A DNA stretch of 64,000 nucleotides from Chitinophaga filiformis (lineage in GTDB: Bacteria; Bacteroidota; Bacteroidia; Chitinophagales; Chitinophagaceae). Every line of letters starts with the position of its first letter. Position 1 is the stretch's first letter. Below the pieces are notes generated by a model that ran no database searches, was not told the DNA's origin, and saw only the letters and a program-made list of their open reading frames with translations. The position numbers and the translations under genes were made by a program. The stretch covers positions 124,001-188,000 of the forward strand of contig NZ_JAKIRP010000004.1 in NCBI RefSeq assembly GCF_021646545.1. Direction: 5' to 3'. Positions 1 through 9,455 of the stretch are shown piece by piece.

Positions 1-591
1 CCATGTCAGGGAAGGCGCATCCTTCTTAATACCGGCACTGGCCTCATCGATCACTTTCTCGTCAATGCGATGCATGTAGTCCGATTTTTTATCATGAGGG
101 AACTGCACCGTATCCAGTTCGTAACCATCCGCATGCAGGTCGATCTTCACATTGCCAGCCTCCGGCAGTCCATCGCCCGCCAGTTTGGTACGGTTATCCA
201 GCCAGCTGGAATAGATAGCGGTCTTCTTTTGCGGATACTGTGTTTTAAACAGCCGGAAAAGGTTATAATAATGATAGTTAGGCGCTTTAATATCGTTGTC
301 AGGCACATTGTGCTTGTTCACCCACACGCCCGTCAGCAGGCTGTTATACCCCACTGCTGAGATGGTAGGTGTCTGGTTATAGGTATCCTTGTCCCCACCC
401 ACATGCATGCGGGTATACCTGCCGGCAGCAGCGATACGGTCAATATTGGGCGTGTTCAGTTTTTCCAGCACATCGGCCGGAATACCATCCGCAATAACAA
501 ATACTACTTTCTTTTCCCGTTGTTGCTGGGCCTGAAGGCCTCCTGCCAGCAGGAGGCTGAGGCAGGAAGCCAGGTATATTTTCTTCATCAT
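1..591 (-). CDS. Alkaline-phosphatase-superfamily (phosphodiesterase/nucleotide pyrophosphatase type) secreted enzyme, partial
   Basis: N-terminal ~197 residues of a gene that runs off the left edge. It opens with ATGATG, then a signal peptide ([17 protein letters not shown], cleavage near LQA-QQ). The reading continues [15 protein letters not shown], with the metal-binding Asp, then [11 protein letters not shown], and the nucleophile-type motif [16 protein letters not shown]. These are characteristic of the type I phosphodiesterase/nucleotide pyrophosphatase branch of the alkaline phosphatase superfamily. It hydrolyses a phosphate mono- or diester, probably in the periplasm; the substrate cannot be told. 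It lies 24 bases after the SusD gene on the same strand, so it is likely the last known member of the sigma/FecR-controlled SusCD operon. The missing C-terminus would hold the other metal ligands. Confidence 0.8.
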   Translation of the reverse strand, partial: MMKKIYLASCLSLLLAGGLQAQQQREKKVVFVIADGIPADVLEKLNTPNIDRIAAAGRYTRMHVGGDKDTYNQTPTISAVGYNSLLTGVWVNKHNVPDNDIKAPNYHYYNLFRLFKTQYPQKKTAIYSSWLDNRTKLAGDGLPEAGNVKIDLHADGYELDTVQFPHDKKSDYMHRIDEKVIDEASAGIKKDAPSLTW

Positions 592-615
592 GAACATAAA
601 AATATAAAATACTAT

Positions 616-2079
616 TTATTCTGTTTTCAGCAGCCACATTACGCCGTTGATATTATCATCGCCTGCAAACTGGCTGCTGACAGCTGCTTCCACATTCGCC
701 TGGTTGGTCTGTAATTCCGTTACAGGGTACATCCAGCGTTTCGGTACCTTCTTGTTGTTCAGCACACCGGAACCAGATACATCAAATACCGGTAAACCAG
801 TTCGGCGCTGCTCAAAGAAGAAATGCCAGTCGCTGTTCATAAAGGAAGCGATATATTTCTGTGTCATGATCGCTGCCAGCTGATTCGTAGCCGGGAATGG
901 GTTCAATAGCAGGTATGCGTCAATTGTGGCCTGGTCTATACCGTAAAACAGCATTGATGCCTGTACACCCTTCTTATAATAAGCAGCCGCATCTCCGTTG
1001 ATCCAGCCACGCACTACCGCTTCTGCGAGGATGAACTGCAGTTCTGCATAACCGATGGCTATACTTGGTTCGTTCACCGGGTTATTGAAGTAACGTGACT
1101 TGATCTTGGATACTTCACCTGCCAGCACCTTGTTACTGTTGTCATTTACAGGGTCGCTGCCTTTCGCACCACCATAAGCGGTAAAATCATTATCAGGCAA
1201 TGAAGCATACTTAGGCGCTTTCTCTGCAAAACGGAACAGGCGCGGATCTTTCAGTCCTTTCAGCAGGTCTACAAAAGTAGCATCCAGGTAATAAGCAGTC
1301 TGCAGGTCGTTGTCGTTGTATGTCGGATAACGCGTGCCCAGCACATCATAGAATACCAGCTGACCGTTGTCTGCATTACCTGTCATGAGCGGATAGGTGT
1401 TAGGATCATTTACGATCTCTGCAAACCGTCCTTTCACATTCAGCGTTGTATTGTTCTCTTTCAGTGATAAGCTCATCAGGATACGCAGGGACAGGGTATT
1501 GATCAGTCTTTTCCACTGCTGCATGGAACCATTGTACAGGATATCGCCCTGTACTTCCGGCGTAGTACTGCTGATCAGCGCATTTGCTGCCTTCAGATCA
1601 TTCAGCACAGCGATATAGATATCTTGCTGTTTGTCGTATACCGGCGAAATAGTGTCCTGCTCTCCTTTTAATGCTGCTGAATAAGGAATATCACCAAACG
1701 TATTCGTCAGCTGCATGAAGTAATAGGCCTTGAAGAATTTCACCAGCGGAATATACTCCGGCTTCTGCATCCTGTTTGCCTCCTGTTCCATCTTTGCCAC
1801 CTGGCGCAGGTCCTTATAGGTGTCAAAGCTGGCTCTTGTCCAGCCATAGTATTGCTCGTTAGATACACTGTTCACAAATACCATCTGGCGGGTAGCCAGT
1901 GTGGCGCCCAGCGTGGTAGACTGGAATGCTTTCTGGATTACGGTAGACAACAGCAGGTCCGGTGTAGCGCTTGTTGGCTTGTTGGGATCTGTCTGAAAAT
2001 CATCGAACTTCTTACAGCCTGCTGTGATGATCAACAGCAGTACCGCTATGCTATATATTTTTCTCATGGTAGCTGACAT
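616..2079 (-). CDS. SusD/RagB-type nutrient-binding lipoprotein
   Basis: 487 residues. The N-terminus has a lipoprotein signal (IAVLLLIITAGC followed by KK), so the mature protein is lipid-anchored at the outer membrane, where it caps the SusC pore and binds the imported substrate. The start shares one base with the SusC stop (TAATG), which suggests translational coupling; an in-frame Met four codons later is an alternative. The SusD features visible are the YYFMQLTNTFGDIPYS helix near residue 120, and repeated TPR-like helices such as IAIGYAELQFILAEAVVRG. The family is SusD-like (SusD/RagB type); the substrate is unknown. The neighbours (STN SusC, FecR, ECF sigma, phosphatase-like enzyme) suggest a phosphorylated or glycan ligand, but that is inference. 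Confidence 0.9.
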   Translation of the reverse strand: MSATMRKIYSIAVLLLIITAGCKKFDDFQTDPNKPTSATPDLLLSTVIQKAFQSTTLGATLATRQMVFVNSVSNEQYYGWTRASFDTYKDLRQVAKMEQEANRMQKPEYIPLVKFFKAYYFMQLTNTFGDIPYSAALKGEQDTISPVYDKQQDIYIAVLNDLKAANALISSTTPEVQGDILYNGSMQQWKRLINTLSLRILMSLSLKENNTTLNVKGRFAEIVNDPNTYPLMTGNADNGQLVFYDVLGTRYPTYNDNDLQTAYYLDATFVDLLKGLKDPRLFRFAEKAPKYASLPDNDFTAYGGAKGSDPVNDNSNKVLAGEVSKIKSRYFNNPVNEPSIAIGYAELQFILAEAVVRGWINGDAAAYYKKGVQASMLFYGIDQATIDAYLLLNPFPATNQLAAIMTQKYIASFMNSDWHFFFEQRRTGLPVFDVSGSGVLNNKKVPKRWMYPVTELQTNQANVEAAVSSQFAGDDNINGVMWLLKTE

Positions 2080-5000
2080 TAGAATTTAAGATTAAGGTTC
2101 ACACCAATGCTCCTGGTAGATGGTGTCTGTAAGTTATCCGAACCAGCATCCGGATCTACGTTCGGCATCTTAGAGAATAGCAACAGGTTACGGCCCACAG
2201 CGGAAATATCGGCTGCACGGAAGATGTGACCTTTCAGCCATTTAGATGGCAGCCGGTAGGTCAGTGTTACCTCCCTCAGCTTCAGGAAAGTCTGCGAGTA
2301 ATAGTTGTAATTCACGAACTGCGCATTGCTCGTGTTGGTCATATAGTCGATGTAGTTCACGCCTTGTGTGTTCGGTGCAAAAGTCCTGTTGTCGCTGATG
2401 ATGTTACCATCCCTGTCATAGTTCACCTGACCGGAGGTCACGATCACACCCTGTCCTACGTAAGTAGATTTACCTTCATTTGCTTCATCCCTGAAGTGAT
2501 TTACCGTACCCGGATTGGTACCACCCCACCACATTTTCTGATTGGTAGTGGAATACATTAAACCACCGATACGTCCATCTACCAGGAAACGGAAGCTGAA
2601 ATTGCCATAAGAGAAACTATTCTCCAGACCATAGATCAGGTCAGGATCGCTGTTACCCACAAGGCGCTGGATGTTATCTTCCAGCGGGAACCCATCAGCC
2701 CTGTATACAACATTACCGGAAGGATCTTTCTGATAAACAGTTGTGAAGATCTTATCAGCCCTGTCACCTGCTTTCAGGTATCCAAGCCTGTCGCCACCCG
2801 TGATCTCTTTCAGGTAACGGCGATACGTGCTCAGGTTCAGCAATACATCCCATCTGAATTTCTCTTTACGTACAGGAGTAGCGGTAGCTACGATCTCTAT
2901 ACCTCTGCGCTGATAAACGTGACCGTTCTCGAGGCGGCTGGTAAAGCCACTGCCTAATGATACCGGGATCTCCAGGATATTGTTGAAGTCTTTTGTCTGG
3001 AAGTAAGTCAGCTCCAGTCCCAGTTTGTTGCCGAAGAACTTCGTTTCCACACCGGCTTCCCAGCTGTCAGAAGTCTGTGGATGCAGTGACTGATTATAGA
3101 TCACATTTTTGTAAGTCAGACCAGGTTTACCATTCCATGTTGTGCTCTTGTCATAAGATGGAAGATAACCATACGTGTAACTGTTATCCAATGTACCGCT
3201 GGATACCCTGGACACCGCACCTCTTGCCTTCAGGAATGAGAACCACTCAGGCAGACGTACCAGCTGTGATACAACCACTGATCCTGACAAGGATGGATAG
3301 AAGAAACTATTGTTAGCGATAGGCAATGTAGAGATCTTGTCATTACGGCCAGTAACAGAGAGGTAGATCGCGTTGTACAGTTCCACGTCTACAACCCCAT
3401 AAACGCTCGCTGTTCTGCGTTCTTCCAGCCAGTTAAATGACTGTACGGCATTGGCAGAGTTACTCAGGTTGTATAATCCCGGAATGGTCAGACCATCGGT
3501 ATTACTGGAATCAGCTTTCTGGTTCCTGTAGTAGTTGGAACCGCCTGCCTGCGCGTGTATCTTAAACTTGTCGCTGAAAGTATGGTTATAATCAACGATC
3601 AGGTCAGACACAATATCAAAGTAGGTACCTGAAGTAATAGTATACTGTCCTCTTGATTTATTTCCATAACCGATATAGCTCTTGGGCTCGTTATAGTTAC
3701 GGTTCAGACTGTACTGGTTAATACCGTTACGGAATTTCACGTTAAACGAAGGACTGATCTTATAGTTCAGATCAACTGATCCGAAGGTATTATTCTTATC
3801 ATAACCTCTCAGGTATTCGTAAGCCTGGAAGTATGGGTTATTGTAGTAAGAGATGTTGTAATGACGCTGTTGAACACCTTCCTTACCAGGTACCCAGTAA
3901 TTACGCAGGTCGCGCACATCGATATCCGGACCAGTCCAGAGTATCAGGTTATACAGGTAGTTGGTAGGGCCATAACCTGTTTCCGGGAAGTTGTGCGTGT
4001 ATTCTTTGTTATAGCTGATGCGGCCATTCACGCTGAAGTTCTTACTCAGGTTATATGTACCCGCCAGGTTGAAGGAAGTATTCTTCAGATCTGTATTCGG
4101 TACAATACCCTGCTGATAGATATGTGAAGCGGAAGCCCTGAAGCTACCATTATCGCCCGTTTTGGTGAAGCTTATATTATTGCTGGTGATAACACCTGTA
4201 CGGAAGAAGTTCTTCACATTGTCCTTACCGCGTGACAGGAATGGCAACGGTACCAGTTTACCTGTATTAGGATCAACAGGACTATTGAACTGAGGCGTTT
4301 CAAAATAACCACTTGGTGTGGACGGATCACGCTGGTCCAGTCTTGGTCCCCAGATCCATCCGAAGCCTTCAGGGCCGCTACCGGAACCATCTATGTATTC
4401 ATATTCACCTTTGAAACCGTTACCATAAGTGGTCTGTACTTTAGGAATGCGGATAAAGCTGGTCTGGAACTGTGTAGAAGAATTAAAGTCAACACTCAGA
4501 TCTTTTGAACCACCTCTTTTTGTGGTGATCATGATAGCGCCGTTCGTACCGATGGAACCATACAATGCAGAAGCAGACGAGCCTTTCAGTACGGTCATAC
4601 TCTCAATATCGTCTGCATTGATCTTATACATATCGGCAGTCTGGTCAGGAATACCATCTATTACGATCAATGGTTTGGCACCACGCAGGGAGATACCCGG
4701 GTCCTGGAACAGGTCAGTGGTATTCCTGATAGTCAGACCAGCTACGCGACCTGTCAGAGAGCTGATCACGTTTGATTCTCGGGCCTTTACCAGGTCAGCA
4801 CCTTTTACTTCCTGTGCGGCATAACCTACTTTTGCTTTCTCTTTCTTAATACCTAAAGCCGTTACCAATACCTCAGACAATTTCTTTTCATCATCCTGCA
4901 GGGTTACCTGATAACTGGTGCTTTTATCTACGGTCAGCAGGAAAGGCTGATAACCTGTGAAGAAGAACTGCAATACTTCTCCTTCATTTGCTTTGATCTG

Positions 5001-5510
5001 GAAGTCACCGTTCTCGTTTGAGATAGTACCACGCTTTGTACCCTTCACCATGATAGATACTCCTGGCAGTGGTTGTTTCTTTGCATCAGTTACTTTACCG
5101 GAGATGACCTTTTCCACCGGATCATCCACTGCTACCGGTGCTGCACCTGCCTTTACAATGATGTTATTGTCCAGGCATTTGTAATTAAAGGCGGCCTGTC
5201 CTGCCAGTTGCTGTAATACATTTTCCAATGTTGTATTGCGTGCATTCAGGTTCACTTTCCTGGTCATGAGCCCGGACTGGTCCATGCATATGATAGCATA
5301 ATGTGTTTGCTGTTCGATCATTTCGAACACTTCTTCTAATGGCTTATTCTGTACCGTCAGTGAACAGGGTACCTTGTGCAGGTCTACCCGTGCGCCTGCC
5401 TGTACCGAAGCGAATGGAAGGGATAATACACAACAAAGCAACATACATAAGATTGCTTTGCCGCGTGCGATACTCAGATGTTGGTAAAAACGAAACATAA
5501 ATTCAGGCAT
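2079..5510 (-). CDS. SusC/RagA TonB-dependent transporter with N-terminal STN signalling domain
   Basis: 1143 residues. A signal peptide covers about residues 1-38. It is followed by an STN (secretin/TonB N-terminal) domain at about 43-120, a carboxypeptidase-D regulatory-like domain at about 136-205 (ISGKVTDAKKQPLPGVSI), a plug at about 225-330 with LIVIDGIPDQ, and a large outer-membrane barrel ending in an aromatic residue (LNLKF). SusC proteins import oligomers using TonB energy. The STN domain is the known contact to FecR-type anti-sigma factors, and a FecR gene lies 19 bases upstream, so this transporter probably reports substrate occupancy to its own sigma factor. Two ATGs (5510 and 5498) are possible starts. 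The specific substrate cannot be inferred. Confidence 0.93.
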   Translation of the reverse strand: MPEFMFRFYQHLSIARGKAILCMLLCCVLSLPFASVQAGARVDLHKVPCSLTVQNKPLEEVFEMIEQQTHYAIICMDQSGLMTRKVNLNARNTTLENVLQQLAGQAAFNYKCLDNNIIVKAGAAPVAVDDPVEKVISGKVTDAKKQPLPGVSIMVKGTKRGTISNENGDFQIKANEGEVLQFFFTGYQPFLLTVDKSTSYQVTLQDDEKKLSEVLVTALGIKKEKAKVGYAAQEVKGADLVKARESNVISSLTGRVAGLTIRNTTDLFQDPGISLRGAKPLIVIDGIPDQTADMYKINADDIESMTVLKGSSASALYGSIGTNGAIMITTKRGGSKDLSVDFNSSTQFQTSFIRIPKVQTTYGNGFKGEYEYIDGSGSGPEGFGWIWGPRLDQRDPSTPSGYFETPQFNSPVDPNTGKLVPLPFLSRGKDNVKNFFRTGVITSNNISFTKTGDNGSFRASASHIYQQGIVPNTDLKNTSFNLAGTYNLSKNFSVNGRISYNKEYTHNFPETGYGPTNYLYNLILWTGPDIDVRDLRNYWVPGKEGVQQRHYNISYYNNPYFQAYEYLRGYDKNNTFGSVDLNYKISPSFNVKFRNGINQYSLNRNYNEPKSYIGYGNKSRGQYTITSGTYFDIVSDLIVDYNHTFSDKFKIHAQAGGSNYYRNQKADSSNTDGLTIPGLYNLSNSANAVQSFNWLEERRTASVYGVVDVELYNAIYLSVTGRNDKISTLPIANNSFFYPSLSGSVVVSQLVRLPEWFSFLKARGAVSRVSSGTLDNSYTYGYLPSYDKSTTWNGKPGLTYKNVIYNQSLHPQTSDSWEAGVETKFFGNKLGLELTYFQTKDFNNILEIPVSLGSGFTSRLENGHVYQRRGIEIVATATPVRKEKFRWDVLLNLSTYRRYLKEITGGDRLGYLKAGDRADKIFTTVYQKDPSGNVVYRADGFPLEDNIQRLVGNSDPDLIYGLENSFSYGNFSFRFLVDGRIGGLMYSTTNQKMWWGGTNPGTVNHFRDEANEGKSTYVGQGVIVTSGQVNYDRDGNIISDNRTFAPNTQGVNYIDYMTNTSNAQFVNYNYYSQTFLKLREVTLTYRLPSKWLKGHIFRAADISAVGRNLLLFSKMPNVDPDAGSDNLQTPSTRSIGVNLNLKF

Positions 5511-5529
5511 TTAGCGTGAGTGATAGGCA

Positions 5530-6510
5530 TTACTTTGTGGTGAAGCGGATTTGTTTTCCGTCGATCGTGTAATCAAGATTGTCCGTTGCTTTGATCACAT
5601 CCAGTATATATTTCAATGGTTTGTCATTGAACCTGGCAAACAGTTTATAACCGGCCATGGCAGGACTAGCGAAGGAGATCTCTACATCATATAATTGCTC
5701 CAGTTTATTGGCTACAACTGACAGTGGCTCATTACGGAACACGAGTATGCGGGAAGTCCATCCTGTAATGGCTTCCACATCATAGTTCCGGGTATAGGCA
5801 TGCCGGTCGTGACTGTCATAATATAATTCCTGTCCCGGCTGCAGTTCATAAGGCTGTTGCTGTGCAGGTACATTTACCTGCACCTTTCCATCTACCAGCG
5901 ATACCGCTGCACTGTCCACGCCTTTATAACAGGTTACATTAAACCGCGTACCCAGCACCTGCACGGACAGATCGCCTGCCTTCACTGTAAAAGGCTGGTG
6001 TGCATCTTTGGCTACTTCAAAAAAGGCCTGTCCTTCCAGGACAATGTTCCTGTCGTGCTGTCCAAATTGCTGTGTATATCTGATGATGCTCTTTGGCGCC
6101 AGCTGCACAATAGTGCCATCAGGCAAAGTGTCTTTCAACATCTGTCCGGGCAGCGTCTTTTTCTCTATATAAGCGACTTCCTGCTGGCGCGGCTGCTGTC
6201 TTAAAAAGAAGATGCTGCTTATAACGATACCTGCAATAGCTGCAGCTACACCCGCCTGCCAGAAATATCTCTTTATGAGTCCTTCCTGCCGGCGGTTACG
6301 GATGCGTTGTTTTACATCTTCCAAAGCCAGCGCTACCTGCTCTCCATCATGCTCCTGCTGGCTTGCCAGCCATATCTCCTGCAGTACGCGATAGGTTTGT
6401 CTGTTTTCTTCTGCACTTTCCAGCCATTCAGCCAGGAAGTCTTCTTCCCATGGGACGGTCTGTTGATTAAAATGCCGGGTGATCAGTAAGTAGAGTTCCT
6501 TCTGTTCCAA
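5530..6510 (-). CDS. FecR-family anti-sigma factor
   Basis: 326 residues. The cytosolic N-terminus (about 1-84) would hold the sigma factor. One membrane helix follows at about 86-106 (GVAAAIAGIVISSIFFL). The periplasmic FecR domain spans about 115-215, with the typical LPDGTIVQLAPKSIIRY and GQAFFEVAKDAHQPFTV stretches. The C-terminal region around 255-325 resembles the DUF4974 domain of Bacteroidota FecR proteins. The only usable start is TTG at 6510: an in-frame stop lies five codons upstream and no ATG occurs near the N-terminus. It sits between its sigma factor and the STN-SusC, the classic order for cell-surface signalling. Substrate bound by SusC would release the sigma factor through this protein. 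Confidence 0.93.
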   Translation of the reverse strand: MEQKELYLLITRHFNQQTVPWEEDFLAEWLESAEENRQTYRVLQEIWLASQQEHDGEQVALALEDVKQRIRNRRQEGLIKRYFWQAGVAAAIAGIVISSIFFLRQQPRQQEVAYIEKKTLPGQMLKDTLPDGTIVQLAPKSIIRYTQQFGQHDRNIVLEGQAFFEVAKDAHQPFTVKAGDLSVQVLGTRFNVTCYKGVDSAAVSLVDGKVQVNVPAQQQPYELQPGQELYYDSHDRHAYTRNYDVEAITGWTSRILVFRNEPLSVVANKLEQLYDVEISFASPAMAGYKLFARFNDKPLKYILDVIKATDNLDYTIDGKQIRFTTK

Positions 6511-6574
6511 TCTTTTTTCTGTTTACAAGACTAGGACGAAAAGAATGATCCCGCTCGTGACAGAAAAAACGGAG

Positions 6575-7138
6575 TTAACATATTGGTAATATTGGATAGG
6601 CTGTCTTGAGGATTTTCAATGCGCGGAACATATGTGTCTTCACGGAGTTAACAGATATATTTAATAGATCCGCAATTTCATCATAACTGAATCCTTCATA
6701 ACGGTGCATCTTAAATACCAGCTGCATCTGGGGAGGCAATCCCGTGATCAGTTGCCGGATCTGTGAGGTAACGTCTTTATATATGAGCTGATGGTCAGGT
6801 TGTTGATGGTCTTCACCGGCAGTTTCGGCCAGTACTTCTTCAGGCAGGTTGAAAATAGTCTTTCGCTTGCGGTAATAATCAAACACCCTGTTCCTGACAG
6901 AGACGTATAAATAGGCGCTTAAAGTAGTAGAAATAGCAATCTGGCGGCGGTTATGCCACAGCGTACAGAACATCTCTGCAACGATATCTTCGGCTTCATC
7001 AGTAGGATAAGGCAGCAGCACTTTGGCAAACTGCAATAAGCCTTCATAATAACGTTTAAAGATAGCATCAAACGCATCTTCGCTGCCGGAGATGAAGAGT
7101 TGCAGGTGTTTGTCTTCGTCGAATAAATGGCGTGCCAT
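6575..7138 (-). CDS. ECF-type RNA polymerase sigma factor (Bacteroidota SusCD-associated family)
   Basis: 187 residues. Region 2 is visible at about 20-85 (FDAIFKRYYEGLLQFAKVL, then DEAEDIVAEMFCTLW), and region 4 at about 125-180, with the helix-turn-helix YDEIADLLNISVNSVKTHMFRALK. The length and layout match the ECF sigma factors encoded next to FecR and STN-type SusC genes in Bacteroidota. It probably directs transcription of the SusCD operon downstream, and is held inactive by the FecR protein encoded 64 bases later. The start ATG at 7138 has no Shine-Dalgarno, as usual for the phylum. Confidence 0.93.
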   Translation of the reverse strand: MARHLFDEDKHLQLFISGSEDAFDAIFKRYYEGLLQFAKVLLPYPTDEAEDIVAEMFCTLWHNRRQIAISTTLSAYLYVSVRNRVFDYYRKRKTIFNLPEEVLAETAGEDHQQPDHQLIYKDVTSQIRQLITGLPPQMQLVFKMHRYEGFSYDEIADLLNISVNSVKTHMFRALKILKTAYPILPIC

Positions 7139-7470
7139 CAGCGCAAAGCTAAGGGGTGAGAATGGCTTTCAATGTTAGGTTTTTATTAAGTCTGCGGTAA
7201 CATACTACTGACTCCAAAGTTCAATACCCGCCTATTAATTTTTTATTATCATATCTTTGTTTGAATAAATGTAACGCCCTTCCAATGAAAGAAGGACCAC
7301 ATGCGTGATTGCAAGCCGCGCCTTTTCTTTTGAATACGGGTGAACATAACAGCTTATCTATCTTTCTCCGTGATTAATTTCTGATAAAATTTGAGTAAAT
7401 TTATCTAACAATCCCCCCGGCATCTCTACCCCACCTTTTCAGATTGTCACATCATTTAACTCCAATAATT
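7139..7470. other. Divergent intergenic region
   Basis: About 330 bases between the ECF sigma gene (minus) and the outer-membrane protein gene (plus). No convincing ORF, tRNA or repeat was seen. A TAnnTTTG box (7252-7259, plus) would give a leader of about 200 bases to the rightward gene. On the minus strand the complement of 7144-7151 also reads TAGCTTTG just before the sigma-factor start. Confidence 0.6.
7252..7259 (+). promoter_or_regulatory. Candidate Bacteroidota -7 box
   Basis: TATCTTTG fits the Bacteroidota -7 consensus TAnnTTTG and lies upstream of the 7471 gene. No clear TTTG -33 element was seen at the usual distance, so this is only a candidate. Confidence 0.3.
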
Positions 7471-8412
7471 ATGAAAACGTGTATACTAAGCATTTTCATG
7501 TTATTTACCACCCATGCCATACTCGCGCAGGAGCAGGACACAACCAGCCGCTACCAGCAACTGGAAGAGAAATTCCAACGTCTGAAAGACTCCGTCTCGC
7601 GCTTATCTCCTTTTATCCCGGCTGTATCATCTGTACTCGTTAATTACAAGCAGCTGGAATTAAACTTTTTTGCATCTATTATATCGGCCAATAACTACAG
7701 GGATGACGACGGACATCTGGGTGATCTCAGCGTCCGTCAAACGTACCTGTACCGCACATTACAGGCAACGTACGGCGTATCAAAACATGCACGATTTAAT
7801 GCAGGAGTGGATGTCAATATCATGATGGGAAGAATAGACCAGGACAGGACCAGCTCCATATTCAAGGTCTTTGACAGCGATGTAGAAGGCAATAGCCGCT
7901 TTGCGAGAGCCATTACCTCTGTAGCAGCAAGGATCAGGTGGAGGCCTTTGAGGAGAAATTACAACTTCACTATGCAAAGCAGTATCATCTTCCCGACTGG
8001 TATCAGTCGGGAGAAGCAGCAGGTATTAGGGTATAGCCAGATCTTTCTGCTGTCTCAGTTCCTATACAATCAGCCTTTGAGTGAGCGCCTGTTCCTCTTC
8101 TCCCAGCTAGGTTTGCAATATGGGTTTGAAAGAGATAATGCGCCGGCAGCATTCTTCTCTCCCATATCCCTCTACTTAAGTTATTTAATCCCCAGGAAAA
8201 CGATCCCCTTTATATTGTTTAATTATATTCCTATGTTCAGCAAGGATAACAGCTGGTCTTACAGCCGTTATACGATGCAGGTGGGCGGCGGACTACAATA
8301 CCAGCTCACCCGCCGGTTTTTAATCAATGCATATTATGCAAATGATATAAAAGGAAAGAACTACCCCGACTTCAACACCTACAGCCTCAGCTTACGCTAT
8401 GTGCTACATTAA
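7471..8412 (+). CDS. Hypothetical outer-membrane beta-barrel protein
   Basis: 313 residues from the ATG at 7471; a start 27 bases upstream would only lengthen the signal sequence. A signal peptide (MKTCILSIFMLFTTHAILA, then QEQD) is followed by a short coiled-coil-like segment (YQQLEEKFQRLKDSVSRL). The rest is a series of alternating hydrophobic/aromatic strands such as LFLFSQLGLQYGF and MQVGGGLQYQLT, ending RYVLH, as in outer-membrane barrels. No catalytic motif is apparent. It resembles small porin-like proteins of unknown function in Bacteroidota. It ends five bases before a converging gene, with no terminator between them. Confidence 0.6.
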   Translation: MKTCILSIFMLFTTHAILAQEQDTTSRYQQLEEKFQRLKDSVSRLSPFIPAVSSVLVNYKQLELNFFASIISANNYRDDDGHLGDLSVRQTYLYRTLQATYGVSKHARFNAGVDVNIMMGRIDQDRTSSIFKVFDSDVEGNSRFARAITSVAARIRWRPLRRNYNFTMQSSIIFPTGISREKQQVLGYSQIFLLSQFLYNQPLSERLFLFSQLGLQYGFERDNAPAAFFSPISLYLSYLIPRKTIPFILFNYIPMFSKDNSWSYSRYTMQVGGGLQYQLTRRFLINAYYANDIKGKNYPDFNTYSLSLRYVLH

Positions 8413-8417
8413 ATGAT

Positions 8418-9419
8418 TCACGGATCACATTGCTCATCAGGATTATTAGCCTTCCTGTCGAACGTACATGTTGAGACAGTACCTGTTTTGGAAGAGATGA
8501 GCACCATTTTCAACACGCAGGGATTAGCCGTTGTAGCAGAGAACTGTCCTGCGAAGGTTTCTCCTGTCGTCTTGTTGGTAAACTCAACATAGTTCAGGTC
8601 ATTATAGTCTTTGTCTTTATCAAAGTGATATTCAAAAGTGCCAGTCACGTCATAATTGAAGGTGCCGTCGTCTGTATTGAGATCAACGAAGTTATTCCCA
8701 TCCGTTTGCGAAAATAATCCGCAGCTCCAGTTGTTGGAGATAGTAGGTACATAGTTAGGAGGAGGAATGTTGATAATGGAGAAGTTGACACTGGCTGGTC
8801 CGGAAGGTGGTGGTCCTGACACCTGGAAGTTGAGTGTAGACGTCCCTTTGACAGTAGCCACCTTTACAGTCACCGTACCTGCAGGCAGGTCTTTCGGAAC
8901 GGTAACCGTGATCACCTTTTTGTTGTTTGTATAAACAACGGCATCTTTATCATTAAAGGTTACACTGATGGCGCCTGAAAGATTATCGCCATAGATCAAT
9001 ACAGGGTATTCTGTGAAGTTGGCGGCTGGAATGATCTTACTCAACGTTGGCGGCAACGGATCTACATTGTCCGGCTCTTCTATCACTTCAAATTGCAGTT
9101 CATTCGACTTACCTCCGCTGGTGTACACCGCAATCTTATTCATGCCGATAGTTGCACCCGCAGGCACTACCGTTGTAATAGCAGTACCGGTATTACCTAC
9201 AATTGTAGAAGCAGTACTATTGAACGTTATCTTGTCAGCATTACCGATATTCTGCCCACTCACGGTTACCGGGTCTCCTACTATACCTTTTACGGGAGAT
9301 ACCGAACTAAGTGAAGGTACAGGGATCACCTCCTTTTTGGATTTTCCGCACTGCGGACCGGTAAACAGAATGATCAGCAACAGCAGGTATAGCTGGTTGA
9401 TCCTTATCAACTGTTTCAT
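8418..9419 (-). CDS. IPT/TIG-domain lipoprotein, function unknown
   Basis: 333 residues with a lipoprotein-like N-terminus (LLLLIILFTGPQC followed by GKSKK). Two immunoglobulin-like IPT/TIG repeats follow: about residues 35-112 (PSLSSVSPVKGIVGDPVTVSG) and 122-203 (PTLSKIIPAANFTEYPVLIYG). A proline-rich linker leads to a C-terminal domain of about 130 residues (VNFSIINIPPPNYVPT onward) that I do not recognise. IPT/TIG domains in Bacteroidota usually act in surface binding or display. It is the last gene of a three-gene minus-strand unit that also holds a secreted coiled-coil protein and a membrane protein. The ligand is unknown. Confidence 0.65.
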   Translation of the reverse strand: MKQLIRINQLYLLLLIILFTGPQCGKSKKEVIPVPSLSSVSPVKGIVGDPVTVSGQNIGNADKITFNSTASTIVGNTGTAITTVVPAGATIGMNKIAVYTSGGKSNELQFEVIEEPDNVDPLPPTLSKIIPAANFTEYPVLIYGDNLSGAISVTFNDKDAVVYTNNKKVITVTVPKDLPAGTVTVKVATVKGTSTLNFQVSGPPPSGPASVNFSIINIPPPNYVPTISNNWSCGLFSQTDGNNFVDLNTDDGTFNYDVTGTFEYHFDKDKDYNDLNYVEFTNKTTGETFAGQFSATTANPCVLKMVLISSKTGTVSTCTFDRKANNPDEQCDP

Positions 9420-9455
9420 AAGTGTCGTTTTATAGTACTGTTAATAAGCTGTCTG

